From positions 1 through 45,066 of the IMG/VR virus record IMGVR_UViG_3300036792_000071: a DNA stretch of 45,066 bases; one strand, 5' to 3'. Of this stretch, positions 39,665 to 45,066 are shown piece after piece. The stretch comes from a virus. The notes beneath the pieces were generated by a model. It saw only the letters and a program-made list of their open reading frames with translations, searched no databases and was not told where the DNA came from. Position numbers and translations under genes: made by a program. Every line of letters begins with the position of its first letter. Within the stretch, counting starts at the first letter, position 1.

Positions 39665-39874
39665 CTATGCGCTGTGATTCTTGGATTCAACCTGCTCCAG
39701 CTTCTGCACCAGAGCGTCAAGGCGGCGTTCCTTACGGTTGATAGACCATGAGAGCAACCCGGCCCCAAACGTCGCGCTGGGTGATGCTTGGCGTGCGCTG
39801 TGGAGACTGGCGATGCTGCTCCGCAGTTCGGTTATCTCGGCACGGATAGAGCGGGTGTCGTGTAGTCGCGTCAT
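39665..39874 (-). CDS. Small coiled-coil protein, 69 aa
   Basis: AAGGA precedes ATG 39874. Helical throughout (AEITELRSSIASLHSAR, RRLDALVQKLEQVESK). Function unknown. Confidence 0.55.
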   Translation of the reverse strand: MTRLHDTRSIRAEITELRSSIASLHSARQASPSATFGAGLLSWSINRKERRLDALVQKLEQVESKNHSA

Positions 39875-39879
39875 GGTTC

Positions 39880-39948
39880 TTAGTCCTTGGCTCGTAGCTT
39901 AGGGTTGAGAATGAAAGCAAACCGTGCGGTAGTCCGTGCCTGTTTCAC
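39880..39948 (-). CDS. Possible 22-aa basic peptide
   Basis: GTG start just after the upstream stop (GAATGAGGCCGTG), close spacing to GAGG. Sequence is basic and plausible (QARTTARFAFILNPKLRAKD). Low confidence. Confidence 0.3.
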   Translation of the reverse strand: MKQARTTARFAFILNPKLRAKD

Positions 39949-39952
39949 GGCC

Positions 39953-40066
39953 TCATTCTACTTTTCCGGCCTCAATGGCATCTAGACAATGCATGAGAGA
40001 CATTAGTTGCTGTTGCTCAGCCTGAGCCTTCATCCTCTGCGTTGCGCTAAGTTTAGGCGTGCTCAT
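39953..40066 (-). CDS. Small helical protein, 37 aa
   Basis: ATG 40066, weak ribosome site TTGGAT. Helical, Gln-rich (TQRMKAQAEQQQLMSLMHCL). Function unknown. Confidence 0.45.
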   Translation of the reverse strand: MSTPKLSATQRMKAQAEQQQLMSLMHCLDAIEAGKVE

Positions 40067-40100
40067 GTACGTTTATCCAATCATTCTGTGCGCTGAAGTT

Positions 40101-40289
40101 CTACAGCGTGTAAACGTGCGCTGTCTGTTCTACGTTCAAACGGTTGACAAGTTGGTATGCCTCAAGCTGGGGCAGACCCCGCAACGGGGAGTAACCTACA
40201 CCCGCTGCCCGGTAATGTTCCTCTGTAAAGGACAGGGTAATCTGTAACCCTGTCGAAACACTGCGACGTGTGAATGTCTTGTATCCCAT
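40101..40289 (-). CDS. Hypothetical protein, 62 aa
   Basis: ATG 40289 has AAAGGAGGG eight bases upstream; the longer frame is rejected for lack of a site. TTGACAAG at 40142 lies inside its coding sequence with no -10. Function unknown. Confidence 0.5.
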   Translation of the reverse strand: MGYKTFTRRSVSTGLQITLSFTEEHYRAAGVGYSPLRGLPQLEAYQLVNRLNVEQTAHVYTL

Positions 40290-40336
40290 ATAACCGGCCC
40301 TCCTTTGGACCTTTGTGTGCGCTGTTGCGCTGATAA

Positions 40337-40540
40337 CTACATGCTGAGGTATAGCTCTGCGGTTGCCCGTTCGAAGTCTTCTGGTGACATTCGCAGGATG
40401 GCCGGAAGCATCACCGCTGCTCGTTCTAACTGTGGCGTCCATCCTTCTTTATCGACTGCACGCTGAAAGTCTTCAGTTAGGCCGGGCGAGAGGTTCGTGG
40501 GTATCTCCCTGCGACCTTGGATGTACGGCTGTCTATCCAT
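40337..40540 (-). CDS. Hypothetical protein, 67 aa
   Basis: ATG 40540 overlaps the upstream TAG (ATGGATAG). Helical (LTEDFQRAVDKEGWTPQLERAA). Function unknown. Confidence 0.5.
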   Translation of the reverse strand: MDRQPYIQGRREIPTNLSPGLTEDFQRAVDKEGWTPQLERAAVMLPAILRMSPEDFERATAELYLSM

Positions 40541-40697
40541 CGGACCGCTCTAAATTCACAGTCCACACCGGGTCTGTTGTGTCGCCAAACCTAACAGTTG
40601 TAATCGACTTGTCACTGTGCTCTACGGTACCTATCTTACCTGTATGTTTGCCAGAGGTAACCGTTACCTTATCGCCTTTCGTAAATGGTTTTGTCAT
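40533..40697 (-). CDS. KOW-motif protein, 54 aa
   Basis: ATG 40697 overlaps the upstream TGA (ATGA). The sequence FTKGDKVTVTSGKHTGKIGT is a clear KOW-type barrel, as in NusG and ribosomal proteins, probably binding RNA or ribosome/polymerase. Short and unassigned. Confidence 0.6.
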   Translation of the reverse strand: MTKPFTKGDKVTVTSGKHTGKIGTVEHSDKSITTVRFGDTTDPVWTVNLERSDG

Positions 40698-40918
40698 TTC
40701 AGGTTCACCCCGTTACGAATCAGCTTTGTACTCTGACACCTAACCGTCTCAGTTTCATAGACGCGGTACCGTGAGACGCTCTGAAAGTCACCTGTCAGCC
40801 GTTTGATGTCCTCGGGTTCGGGTTGCTTATCAAGTGTGTATTCCTGTCTGGCAGAATGTCCGCTCCAGAGTTTCCCATTGACGGTGATACGGTATGCAGT
40901 TGTGTGTGAAACGTTCAC
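40694..40918 (-). CDS. Hypothetical protein, 74 aa
   Basis: GTG 40918 follows GGAGGTGTCACA and overlaps the upstream TGA. Alpha/beta with TAYRITVNGKLWSGHSARQEY. Function unknown. Confidence 0.55.
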   Translation of the reverse strand: MNVSHTTAYRITVNGKLWSGHSARQEYTLDKQPEPEDIKRLTGDFQSVSRYRVYETETVRCQSTKLIRNGVNLK

Positions 40919-41139
40919 TGTGACACCTCCGGGAGTGCGCTGTATGCCACTACTCGCCAAGGCACAAACGTACCGTTTACGTACTCATCCAATTTGAATC
41001 CGTTAGCACGCATCCAAGGGAACAATTCTGCCAGACTGCTAAAGACAGGTGACTGTGCGCTGTGCTCTGTATCGGCAAGGAATGTGCCTGTCTTACCTGA
41101 TAACCTGTCTGTACATTGAACGTTTACACGGTATTCCAT
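40915..41139 (-). CDS. Hypothetical protein, 74 aa
   Basis: ATG 41139 has GGGAGGATAA upstream, just after leader hairpin 41153-41173. MEYRVNVQCTDRLSGKTGTF. Function unknown; paralogous in size to its neighbour. Confidence 0.55.
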   Translation of the reverse strand: MEYRVNVQCTDRLSGKTGTFLADTEHSAQSPVFSSLAELFPWMRANGFKLDEYVNGTFVPWRVVAYSALPEVSQ

Positions 41140-41152
41140 TGTCTTATCCTCC

Positions 41153-41173
41153 CGCACTGTATCGCCGTGTGCG
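41153..41173 (-). promoter_or_regulatory. SD-adjacent leader hairpin, copy 1
   Basis: CGCAC/GTGCG stem directly before the GGGAGG site; leader consensus GACGCACGGC...GTGCGGGGAG shared with three more genes. Confidence 0.6.
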
Positions 41174-41185
41174 CTGCGTCTAGTC

Positions 41186-41392
41186 TTACAACTCGACCAT
41201 CTGTACACGAGTTTCCCCCGGTTCCGGCTCTAAATCGGGAAAATACTCCTTATGGATAGTTCCGCTTTCCCATATGTTGAATGTGTTTAGCTCCGCATCG
41301 CGTACAAGAAAATAACCGTCACTTGTTTGTTTTACTACAACACTTTGCGCTGGAAGGGTGGATAGCTTTTGAATCAATTCTCCCACAGTCAT
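41186..41392 (-). CDS. Small phage protein, 68 aa
   Basis: MTVGELIQKLSTLPAQSVVV followed by an acidic end; this N-terminal pattern recurs in many phages without assigned role. GAGAGGTA precedes ATG 41392. The gap 41393-41464 contains a GGGGAG/CTCCCC hairpin and no gene. Confidence 0.6.
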   Translation of the reverse strand: MTVGELIQKLSTLPAQSVVVKQTSDGYFLVRDAELNTFNIWESGTIHKEYFPDLEPEPGETRVQMVEL

Positions 41393-41464
41393 ACGCTTGT
41401 ACCTCTCGTCTATCGGTAAGGGGGAGGGACGGGGAGTTATTGGAACCTCCCCGCGCCAATTCGT

Positions 41465-42841
41465 TTACATTGATTCTTCACAGTCCACACAGACACCATA
41501 AGACATATCGCGGTCTGTAGCTCCACACTTACGACACGCCTGTACCTCTGGCAACGGTGCGCTGTATGCCTCAAGTTGCACCGCGATACGTTCGATAGAC
41601 GCGAAGGGTACAACGTGGCAACCGGCGTATACGGTACCGTCCGCTGTAATCCTGTCAATGCGGTAATGCCCTAAGTGGCAGGTATGGCCGTTTGTATGCC
41701 AATCCTCCCCGCGTGCCATAACAGAGCGAACTAGAGCCAAACCTCGCACAGCATGAGACATAGGGAAGTTTGCGCCGCGTGATGTTTCGACGGTATCGCC
41801 AACAATCCGCAGGTATGTGCTGTCATAGGAATACCCCGGAATTGAAACAGACTCCCCGCGCATCCATGCCTGTAGAAGTTCCACTGCCAAGCGTGCGCGG
41901 TTTGTGTTCTCCCAGCCATATCTGAGGTTTTCACCCTGTTTTGCTGTACCGTCCCATTGCGCTGATACGTCCGCGTGCTCTGACATCCACTGTGTAAGCT
42001 CTGCCAGTGCGCGTGCATCGCGCTCTTTCAACTGCCGCGCACGCTTTGCTTCACTGTGCTCTGTTGCCAGTGTCTCTGCGTGCTCTGTGGTACCGTCCCA
42101 ACGTGCGGCATACTCGGGGTTACGTTCCATCCATTCTTGGATACGTTGCTTGTATTGCTCTGCCGTTGCTTCACGGTTTACCTTTGCGATACGTGCAGCT
42201 TCTTGCTTTGCTTTGCGTCCCATATCCTTCGCTGCGTCTACGGACGGGGGAATAGTGGGAAGCTTGCGGGATTCAATACGCGCACGTTCTGACAATGCGG
42301 GGAGTCCGAAGAACTGCACGAACCTCAGAAGCTCATTCCGCTCCGCGTGCGCCTCGTCAAGGTGTCTCTGTATCACTGTCGTCAGACGTGCGCCTAACGC
42401 ATCCTGTACGCGTGTCTTGACGTTGCTCTGGTACGCTGCAATGATTCGTTCGCAGTCCAATGTCCCGTTGCTATCAGGGAGCATAGAACGGTTCAATGGA
42501 ACGTAGAAGATTACAGCATCGGAGGGAATCGCACGGCGCACTGTGCTAACGTGTCGGCCAGTGGTAGGTCCATAGCTGTCAGTTGTGAATAGGATGGCAG
42601 CCTGTCCGCGTTTGTTTTGGACGTGTGCAGCTATAGGGAAGTGTGAGCCGTACGAATAGATAACGCCATCCGCAAAGTAAAAGTTACCCTGTGCATTGCG
42701 TGCGCTACCCTGCGTCTTGTGTGCCCAAAGATGCGGAATCTCCGCAATATCGTAGACTTGCTTCTGGCGTTTGCCTGTCTTTGGGGTACGTGCGAGAGGA
42801 TTATTACGTCCGTGCGAGTTACCGCTGTATTGTCCGTACAT
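41465..42841 (-). CDS. Conserved phage protein with C-terminal zinc ribbon, 458 aa
   Basis: ATG 42841 has GGGGAG nine bases upstream after a leader hairpin. The N-terminal domain (HLWAHKTQGSARNAQGNFYF, GVIYSYGSHFPIA) is a recurrent phage pattern of unknown role. The middle is a long Arg/Glu helix with two repeats built on MERNPEYAARWDGT and MSEHADVSAQWDGT. The end CRKCGATDRDMSYGVCVDC is a zinc ribbon. Confidence 0.65.
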   Translation of the reverse strand: MYGQYSGNSHGRNNPLARTPKTGKRQKQVYDIAEIPHLWAHKTQGSARNAQGNFYFADGVIYSYGSHFPIAAHVQNKRGQAAILFTTDSYGPTTGRHVSTVRRAIPSDAVIFYVPLNRSMLPDSNGTLDCERIIAAYQSNVKTRVQDALGARLTTVIQRHLDEAHAERNELLRFVQFFGLPALSERARIESRKLPTIPPSVDAAKDMGRKAKQEAARIAKVNREATAEQYKQRIQEWMERNPEYAARWDGTTEHAETLATEHSEAKRARQLKERDARALAELTQWMSEHADVSAQWDGTAKQGENLRYGWENTNRARLAVELLQAWMRGESVSIPGYSYDSTYLRIVGDTVETSRGANFPMSHAVRGLALVRSVMARGEDWHTNGHTCHLGHYRIDRITADGTVYAGCHVVPFASIERIAVQLEAYSAPLPEVQACRKCGATDRDMSYGVCVDCEESM

Positions 42842-42854
42842 TGTGTTTACTCCC

Positions 42855-42874
42855 CGCACTGTTATCGCCGTGCG
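42855..42874 (-). promoter_or_regulatory. SD-adjacent leader hairpin, copy 2
   Basis: CGCAC (42874-42870 strand sense) and GTGCG around a ten-base loop, then GGGGAG. Confidence 0.6.
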
Positions 42875-42893
42875 TCACGTTTAGGATGTTTTG

Positions 42894-42922
42894 ATGGTAT
42901 CGAATCGTTGCCAAATTGTCAA
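42894..42922 (-). promoter_or_regulatory. Operator-promoter of the 458-aa gene
   Basis: TTGACA (42917-42922), 17-bp spacer, TACCAT (42894-42899); motif TTGACAATTTGGCAA (42908-42922). Confidence 0.85.
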
Positions 42923-42928
42923 GAACTA

Positions 42929-43327
42929 TTATTCTGTCTCGTCCTCGTCTGTGTAGAACTCCGATACCTTACGCTCTGAGAGGTTCGCATTGATACCGTC
43001 CGAGATTCCAGCGTCAAACGCGTCCCAACGTGCCTCTGAATTACGGGCAGAGTTGAACGCGTGCGCCGTGACCTCAAACGGGGAGTAGTCGCGAGAGTTG
43101 GACTCGCACGTAGACGCGTAATCCTGCATGATGTCCGCGACGTTATCAGGCGTAACCGTTACGCGTCCTGTGGACTCTGTAAAAAGCTTTGCGCCTAGTT
43201 CGGGAATATCTACCCATGAGGCACAGTTATAACCGCGTTCAAACCCCTATTCGTACGCATCACGTACGCTACCTTTGCGGTATGCCTTGGCGCCTGTGGC
43301 CATTGTCTTCTGTGCATCGTGTGTCAT
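42929..43327 (-). pseudogene. Gene interrupted by an in-frame TAG
   Basis: From ATG 43327 (GGGGAG nine bases upstream) the frame reads 26 residues (MTHDAQKTMATGAKAYRKGS...DAYE), meets TAG at 43247-43249, then continues in the same frame for 105 protein-like residues (GFERGYNCASWVDIPELG... to DEDETE). Codon before the stop is GAA. A single G to T change from GAG would explain it; readthrough is the alternative. A restart at ATG 43129 is possible but lacks a site. Confidence 0.6.
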
Positions 43328-43340
43328 GTTAGTAACTCCC

Positions 43341-43358
43341 CGCACTGTGAGCCGTGCG
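43341..43358 (-). promoter_or_regulatory. SD-adjacent leader hairpin, copy 3
   Basis: CGCAC/GTGCG stem with an eight-base loop, then GGGGAG before ATG 43327. Confidence 0.6.
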
Positions 43359-43375
43359 TCGCGTGTTGATGATGT

Positions 43376-43579
43376 CTAGCACGTTGCCATATAGAACGAT
43401 GCAAACTGGCGCAGCATTGACTTGGAATCGAATGTTCCGCTTCCAGTTTGCGACCGGAAGTGTACGTCACGTTCGCCGATATGCTCGACACGGTACAGCT
43501 TGCCAGTCTTCAGATAGGAGCACGGGGGAACAGATTCGAATACTACCGTATCCCCTACCTGTAAGCTCTCGACTGTCAT
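43376..43579 (-). CDS. Small SH3-like protein, 67 aa
   Basis: GGGGAGG precedes ATG 43579. LQVGDTVVFESVPPCSYLKTGKLYRV suggests a beta barrel of KOW/SH3 kind. A leaderless 7-codon ORF (43606-43583, MTDAGRI) runs upstream from the type-2 promoter and overlaps its ribosome site. Confidence 0.6.
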   Translation of the reverse strand: MTVESLQVGDTVVFESVPPCSYLKTGKLYRVEHIGERDVHFRSQTGSGTFDSKSMLRQFASFYMATC

Positions 43580-43612
43580 GGTTTATATCCTCCCCGCGTC
43601 TGTCATTCCTCT

Positions 43613-43641
43613 ACAATACAGACGTAATGCATACAAGTCAA
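43613..43641 (-). promoter_or_regulatory. Type-2 promoter
   Basis: TTGACT (43636-43641), 17-bp spacer, TATTGT (43613-43618); imperfect palindrome over the -10. The predicted start falls on the ATG of the 7-codon ORF at 43606. Confidence 0.75.
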
Positions 43642-43663
43642 GAGAAAAAAGCGATGGTTTACT

Positions 43664-43885
43664 TCAGAACTGGAACCTATAGACGTACGCCGCTAGTGCG
43701 TCCGCAGATACTGGCTCGTAACCGTACACCAAAGGTCGTTTGTAACCGTAATATAGTCCTGTGTCTGTTGCGTACCATATACGGCAACGTGTGCCGCAAA
43801 GGGTAAAGCGTACCTCAGCATCTTGCGAACGTGCAAGCTTAGCACGTTTGGCTTCGATTCGTTCTGCTATGGTCTGTAGTGTCAT
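43664..43885 (-). CDS. Hypothetical protein, 73 aa
   Basis: ATG 43885 has GAGGAGGAATAACCTTTT upstream. Helical basic N-terminus (IAERIEAKRAKLARSQ), Tyr-rich C-terminus. Function unknown. Confidence 0.55.
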   Translation of the reverse strand: MTLQTIAERIEAKRAKLARSQDAEVRFTLCGTRCRIWYATDTGLYYGYKRPLVYGYEPVSADALAAYVYRFQF

Positions 43886-43891
43886 AAAAGG

Positions 43892-44104
43892 TTATTCCTC
43901 CTCTGGCCATCCAAACTCAAGACGCGTGTGCAAGTCTCGTACGATGTCATACGCGTCAAAATACGCTTGTTCCTCTGGGGAATTTCCAAGTTCCGCGACT
44001 GCCGCAGACCAGAGACGATTCTCCACCCGTACCAGAGCGTCTATCACTTCCCAAGATTCTCCCCCACCGTTGAACGCATCACAGATGTTCTGAGGTTCGT
44101 ACAT
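43892..44104 (-). CDS. Hypothetical protein, 70 aa
   Basis: ATG 44104 follows leader hairpin copy 4 and GGGGAG. Acidic, helical (SWEVIDALVRVENRLWSAAVAELG). Function unknown. Confidence 0.55.
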   Translation of the reverse strand: MYEPQNICDAFNGGGESWEVIDALVRVENRLWSAAVAELGNSPEEQAYFDAYDIVRDLHTRLEFGWPEEE

Positions 44105-44118
44105 TGTCTTACACTCCC

Positions 44119-44140
44119 CGCACGGATTACGCGCCGTGCG
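44119..44140 (-). promoter_or_regulatory. SD-adjacent leader hairpin, copy 4
   Basis: GCACGG/CCGTGC with an eight-base loop, then GGGGAG before ATG 44104. The best-paired copy. Confidence 0.65.
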
Positions 44141-44155
44141 TCGCGTTTGTCCCTA

Positions 44156-44323
44156 TTATGCCTGTGATTCGTACCGTGCTAACCGCGTCTTCATGTTCTC
44201 CACACGTAGACGGCTAACGGCTGCCATTGCTTCGCGTCCCATTGCTTCGTGACGTGCTGCCCACTTTTATTCAAGTTCGATGTCGGCTTTGAGTTGAGCA
44301 ACCATGTACAGTGCGTTTGTCAT
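44156..44323 (-). pseudogene. Gene interrupted by an in-frame TAA
   Basis: ATG 44323 starts a frame of 18 codons (MTNALYMVAQLKADIELE) that meets TAA at 44267-44269 and then continues in-frame for 36 protein-like codons (KWAARHEAMGREAMAAVSRL...) to TAA 44156-44158. The codon before the stop is GAA; reverting one base gives GAA. No ribosome site is present; the type-2 promoter predicts a leaderless transcript. Confidence 0.6.
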
Positions 44324-44329
44324 TCCTCT

Positions 44330-44358
44330 ACAGTACATACGTATTGCATACAAGTCAA
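44330..44358 (-). promoter_or_regulatory. Type-2 promoter
   Basis: TTGACT (44353-44358), 17-bp spacer, TACTGT (44330-44335). Sequence nearly identical to 43613-43641. Start predicted on ATG 44323. Confidence 0.75.
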
Positions 44359-44366
44359 GAGAAAAA

Positions 44367-44591
44367 TTACATTATTTTTCTGTGCGCCGTGCGTTGTACG
44401 AAAGCGAAGAAATACCGTGCGCGTGACCCGTTGGCGTTTTTTGGTTTGCGGTAACCGTATTGCCTTGCTTCCATCAGCACGCGGCTTACCTGATTAGAGT
44501 CTAGCCTGTGGAAGTCTGCGTTTAGTTCGCATCCAATGGCGGCCATTATGTTGCGTGCCTCATAGAATCCCATTTTCCTACGCTCTGCCAT
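44367..44591 (-). CDS. Hypothetical protein, 74 aa
   Basis: GGAGGG precedes ATG 44591. Basic, helical (KMGFYEARNIMAAIGCELNAD). A 13-codon ORF (44637-44596, MTLETFKAIKVGG) with its own GGGAG site ends within the ribosome site, suggesting coupled translation. Confidence 0.6.
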   Translation of the reverse strand: MAERRKMGFYEARNIMAAIGCELNADFHRLDSNQVSRVLMEARQYGYRKPKNANGSRARYFFAFVQRTAHRKIM

Positions 44592-44665
44592 TAGCTCACC
44601 CTCCGACCTTGATAGCTTTGAACGTTTCTAGAGTCATTTGTCTTGTCTCCCTCGCTTGCATTGTC

Positions 44666-44694
44666 AGAGTACCAAACCCTTGCCAACTTGTCAA
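44666..44694 (-). promoter_or_regulatory. Operator-promoter of the 44367-44591 gene
   Basis: TTGACA (44689-44694), 17-bp spacer, TACTCT (44666-44671); motif TTGACAAGTTGGCAA (44680-44694). Leader about 68 bases. Confidence 0.83.
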
Positions 44695-44784
44695 GAACTA
44701 TTTTCAAAGTGTTTTGTAATTCGTTGGACGTATCAAATACGCTCAATCCGGCCATTGATTAGGAGACGCGTACAGGGTACAGAC

Positions 44785-44922
44785 CTACCGAAGCATCCAC
44801 ACGATATGAGGGTTCTTACCGTCCAAGGTGTAGTGGACTTCTGTACGGACTGTAAGGTGCAACACGGCAGCTAAGCCAAAGCATAGAAGGGTAGCGATTA
44901 CGTACAGTCTGTTGATTGTCAT
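44785..44922 (-). CDS. Small membrane protein, 45 aa
   Basis: ATG 44922 has GGGGAGA. One hydrophobic N-terminal segment (LYVIATLLCFGLAAVLHLTV), short beta-like tail. Function unknown. Confidence 0.5.
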   Translation of the reverse strand: MTINRLYVIATLLCFGLAAVLHLTVRTEVHYTLDGKNPHIVWMLR

Positions 44923-45066
44923 TTATCTCCCCTTGCGTATCAGTTACGCTTTACCTTAGTTGAGCGTGTGAGAGCTTGCCTACTCTCACAGGATGGTTCA
45001 CCATCAGGTCGATTCCCTAAACGCTACTAGCTAGCCTGTTATAACCGCTTACGTACGAATCGAATA
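44923..45066 (-). promoter_or_regulatory. Structured leader at the right edge
   Basis: No gene is seen. On the leftward strand three hairpins stand in a row: GATGGT/ACCATC, TGTGAGAG/CTCTCACA and GCGTA/TACGC, before the GGGGAGA site. A T-arm-like GGTCGATTCCC on the + strand is not enough for a tRNA. Confidence 0.4.

Noticed and set aside
39880-39955. A third in-frame stop (GAA TGA) followed by 17 open codons after the 37-aa gene
   Set aside because: The continuation is short and less protein-like than the GTG frame over the same bases, so an ordinary stop is the simpler reading.
44591-44755. Leftward 54-codon ORF ending TAATG before the 44591 gene
   Set aside because: It runs through the operator-promoter at 44666-44694 and has no ribosome site, so it is probably noncoding, though its composition is not absurd.
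44945-45040. tRNA-like sequence at the right edge (hairpins with a T-loop-like GGTCGATTCCC)
   Set aside because: No acceptor stem pairs and the T-stem has only three pairs, so no tRNA is called.
1-45066. CRISPR arrays, insertion sequences, rRNA genes
   Set aside because: No regular spaced direct repeats, transposase motifs or rRNA-like sequence were seen on either strand.

Overview
The window looks like the early/replication and accessory region of a large tailed dsDNA bacteriophage, probably from an environmental sample. The support is about ninety densely packed, mostly short genes with ATGA, TGATG or TAATG overlaps; phage-type replication and recombination genes; six HNH or endonuclease VII-like genes; a tRNA; and no ribosomal or central-metabolism genes. 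No terminase, portal, capsid or obvious tail genes are seen, so this is not a whole genome. The host cannot be fixed. AGGAG-type ribosome sites, sigma70-like promoters, Sec signal peptides and a B12-dependent ribonucleotide reductase fit a bacterial, probably Gram-negative, host.

Layout. Positions 1-6540 read rightward: an endonuclease VII-like fragment, a putative dATP/dGTP diphosphohydrolase, small genes, a class II ribonucleotide reductase (NrdJ) overlapped by an HNH gene, and two secreted proteins, ending at a strong terminator near 6755-6795. Nearly everything after that reads leftward. 6.5-18.6 kb holds MazG, a DUF2829/Tad2-like anti-Thoeris candidate, a cupin, a nucleotidyltransferase, tRNA-Gln, RecA, a protein-kinase-like gene, a primase-helicase and a DRB0094-type RNA ligase. 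18.7-30.2 kb holds an SF2 helicase, HNH genes, a HAD phosphatase next to a T4 Rnl1-like RNA ligase, a RecB-like nuclease and a phosphoribosyltransferase. 30.2-33.5 kb has one rightward gene, a DNA-binding-like protein and a minimal tyrosine recombinase. 33.5-39.6 kb holds an extremely acidic small protein, a DUF3150-like protein, a radical SAM activase, and a cluster of DUF2997-like, DUF1257-like, an Ala/Trp/Ser triplet-repeat protein and a Ycf46-like AAA+ ATPase whose Walker B segment precedes Walker A. 39.6-45 kb is a run of very small genes, two of them cut by an in-frame stop codon.

Regulation is the most striking theme. A 15-bp near-palindrome, TTGMCAAnTTGKCAA, recurs at least eleven times, almost always forming the -35 box of a sigma70 promoter with a 17-bp spacer. 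A second promoter family with a palindrome over the -10 occurs three times. Several promoters predict transcript starts on the start codon (leaderless mRNAs). Two recurrent RNA hairpin arrangements sit directly before start codons. Together these suggest a coordinated regulon controlled by an unidentified phage or host factor, plus unusual translation initiation.

All functional calls come from motif recognition by eye. No database search was possible, so family names are proposals graded by the confidence values.
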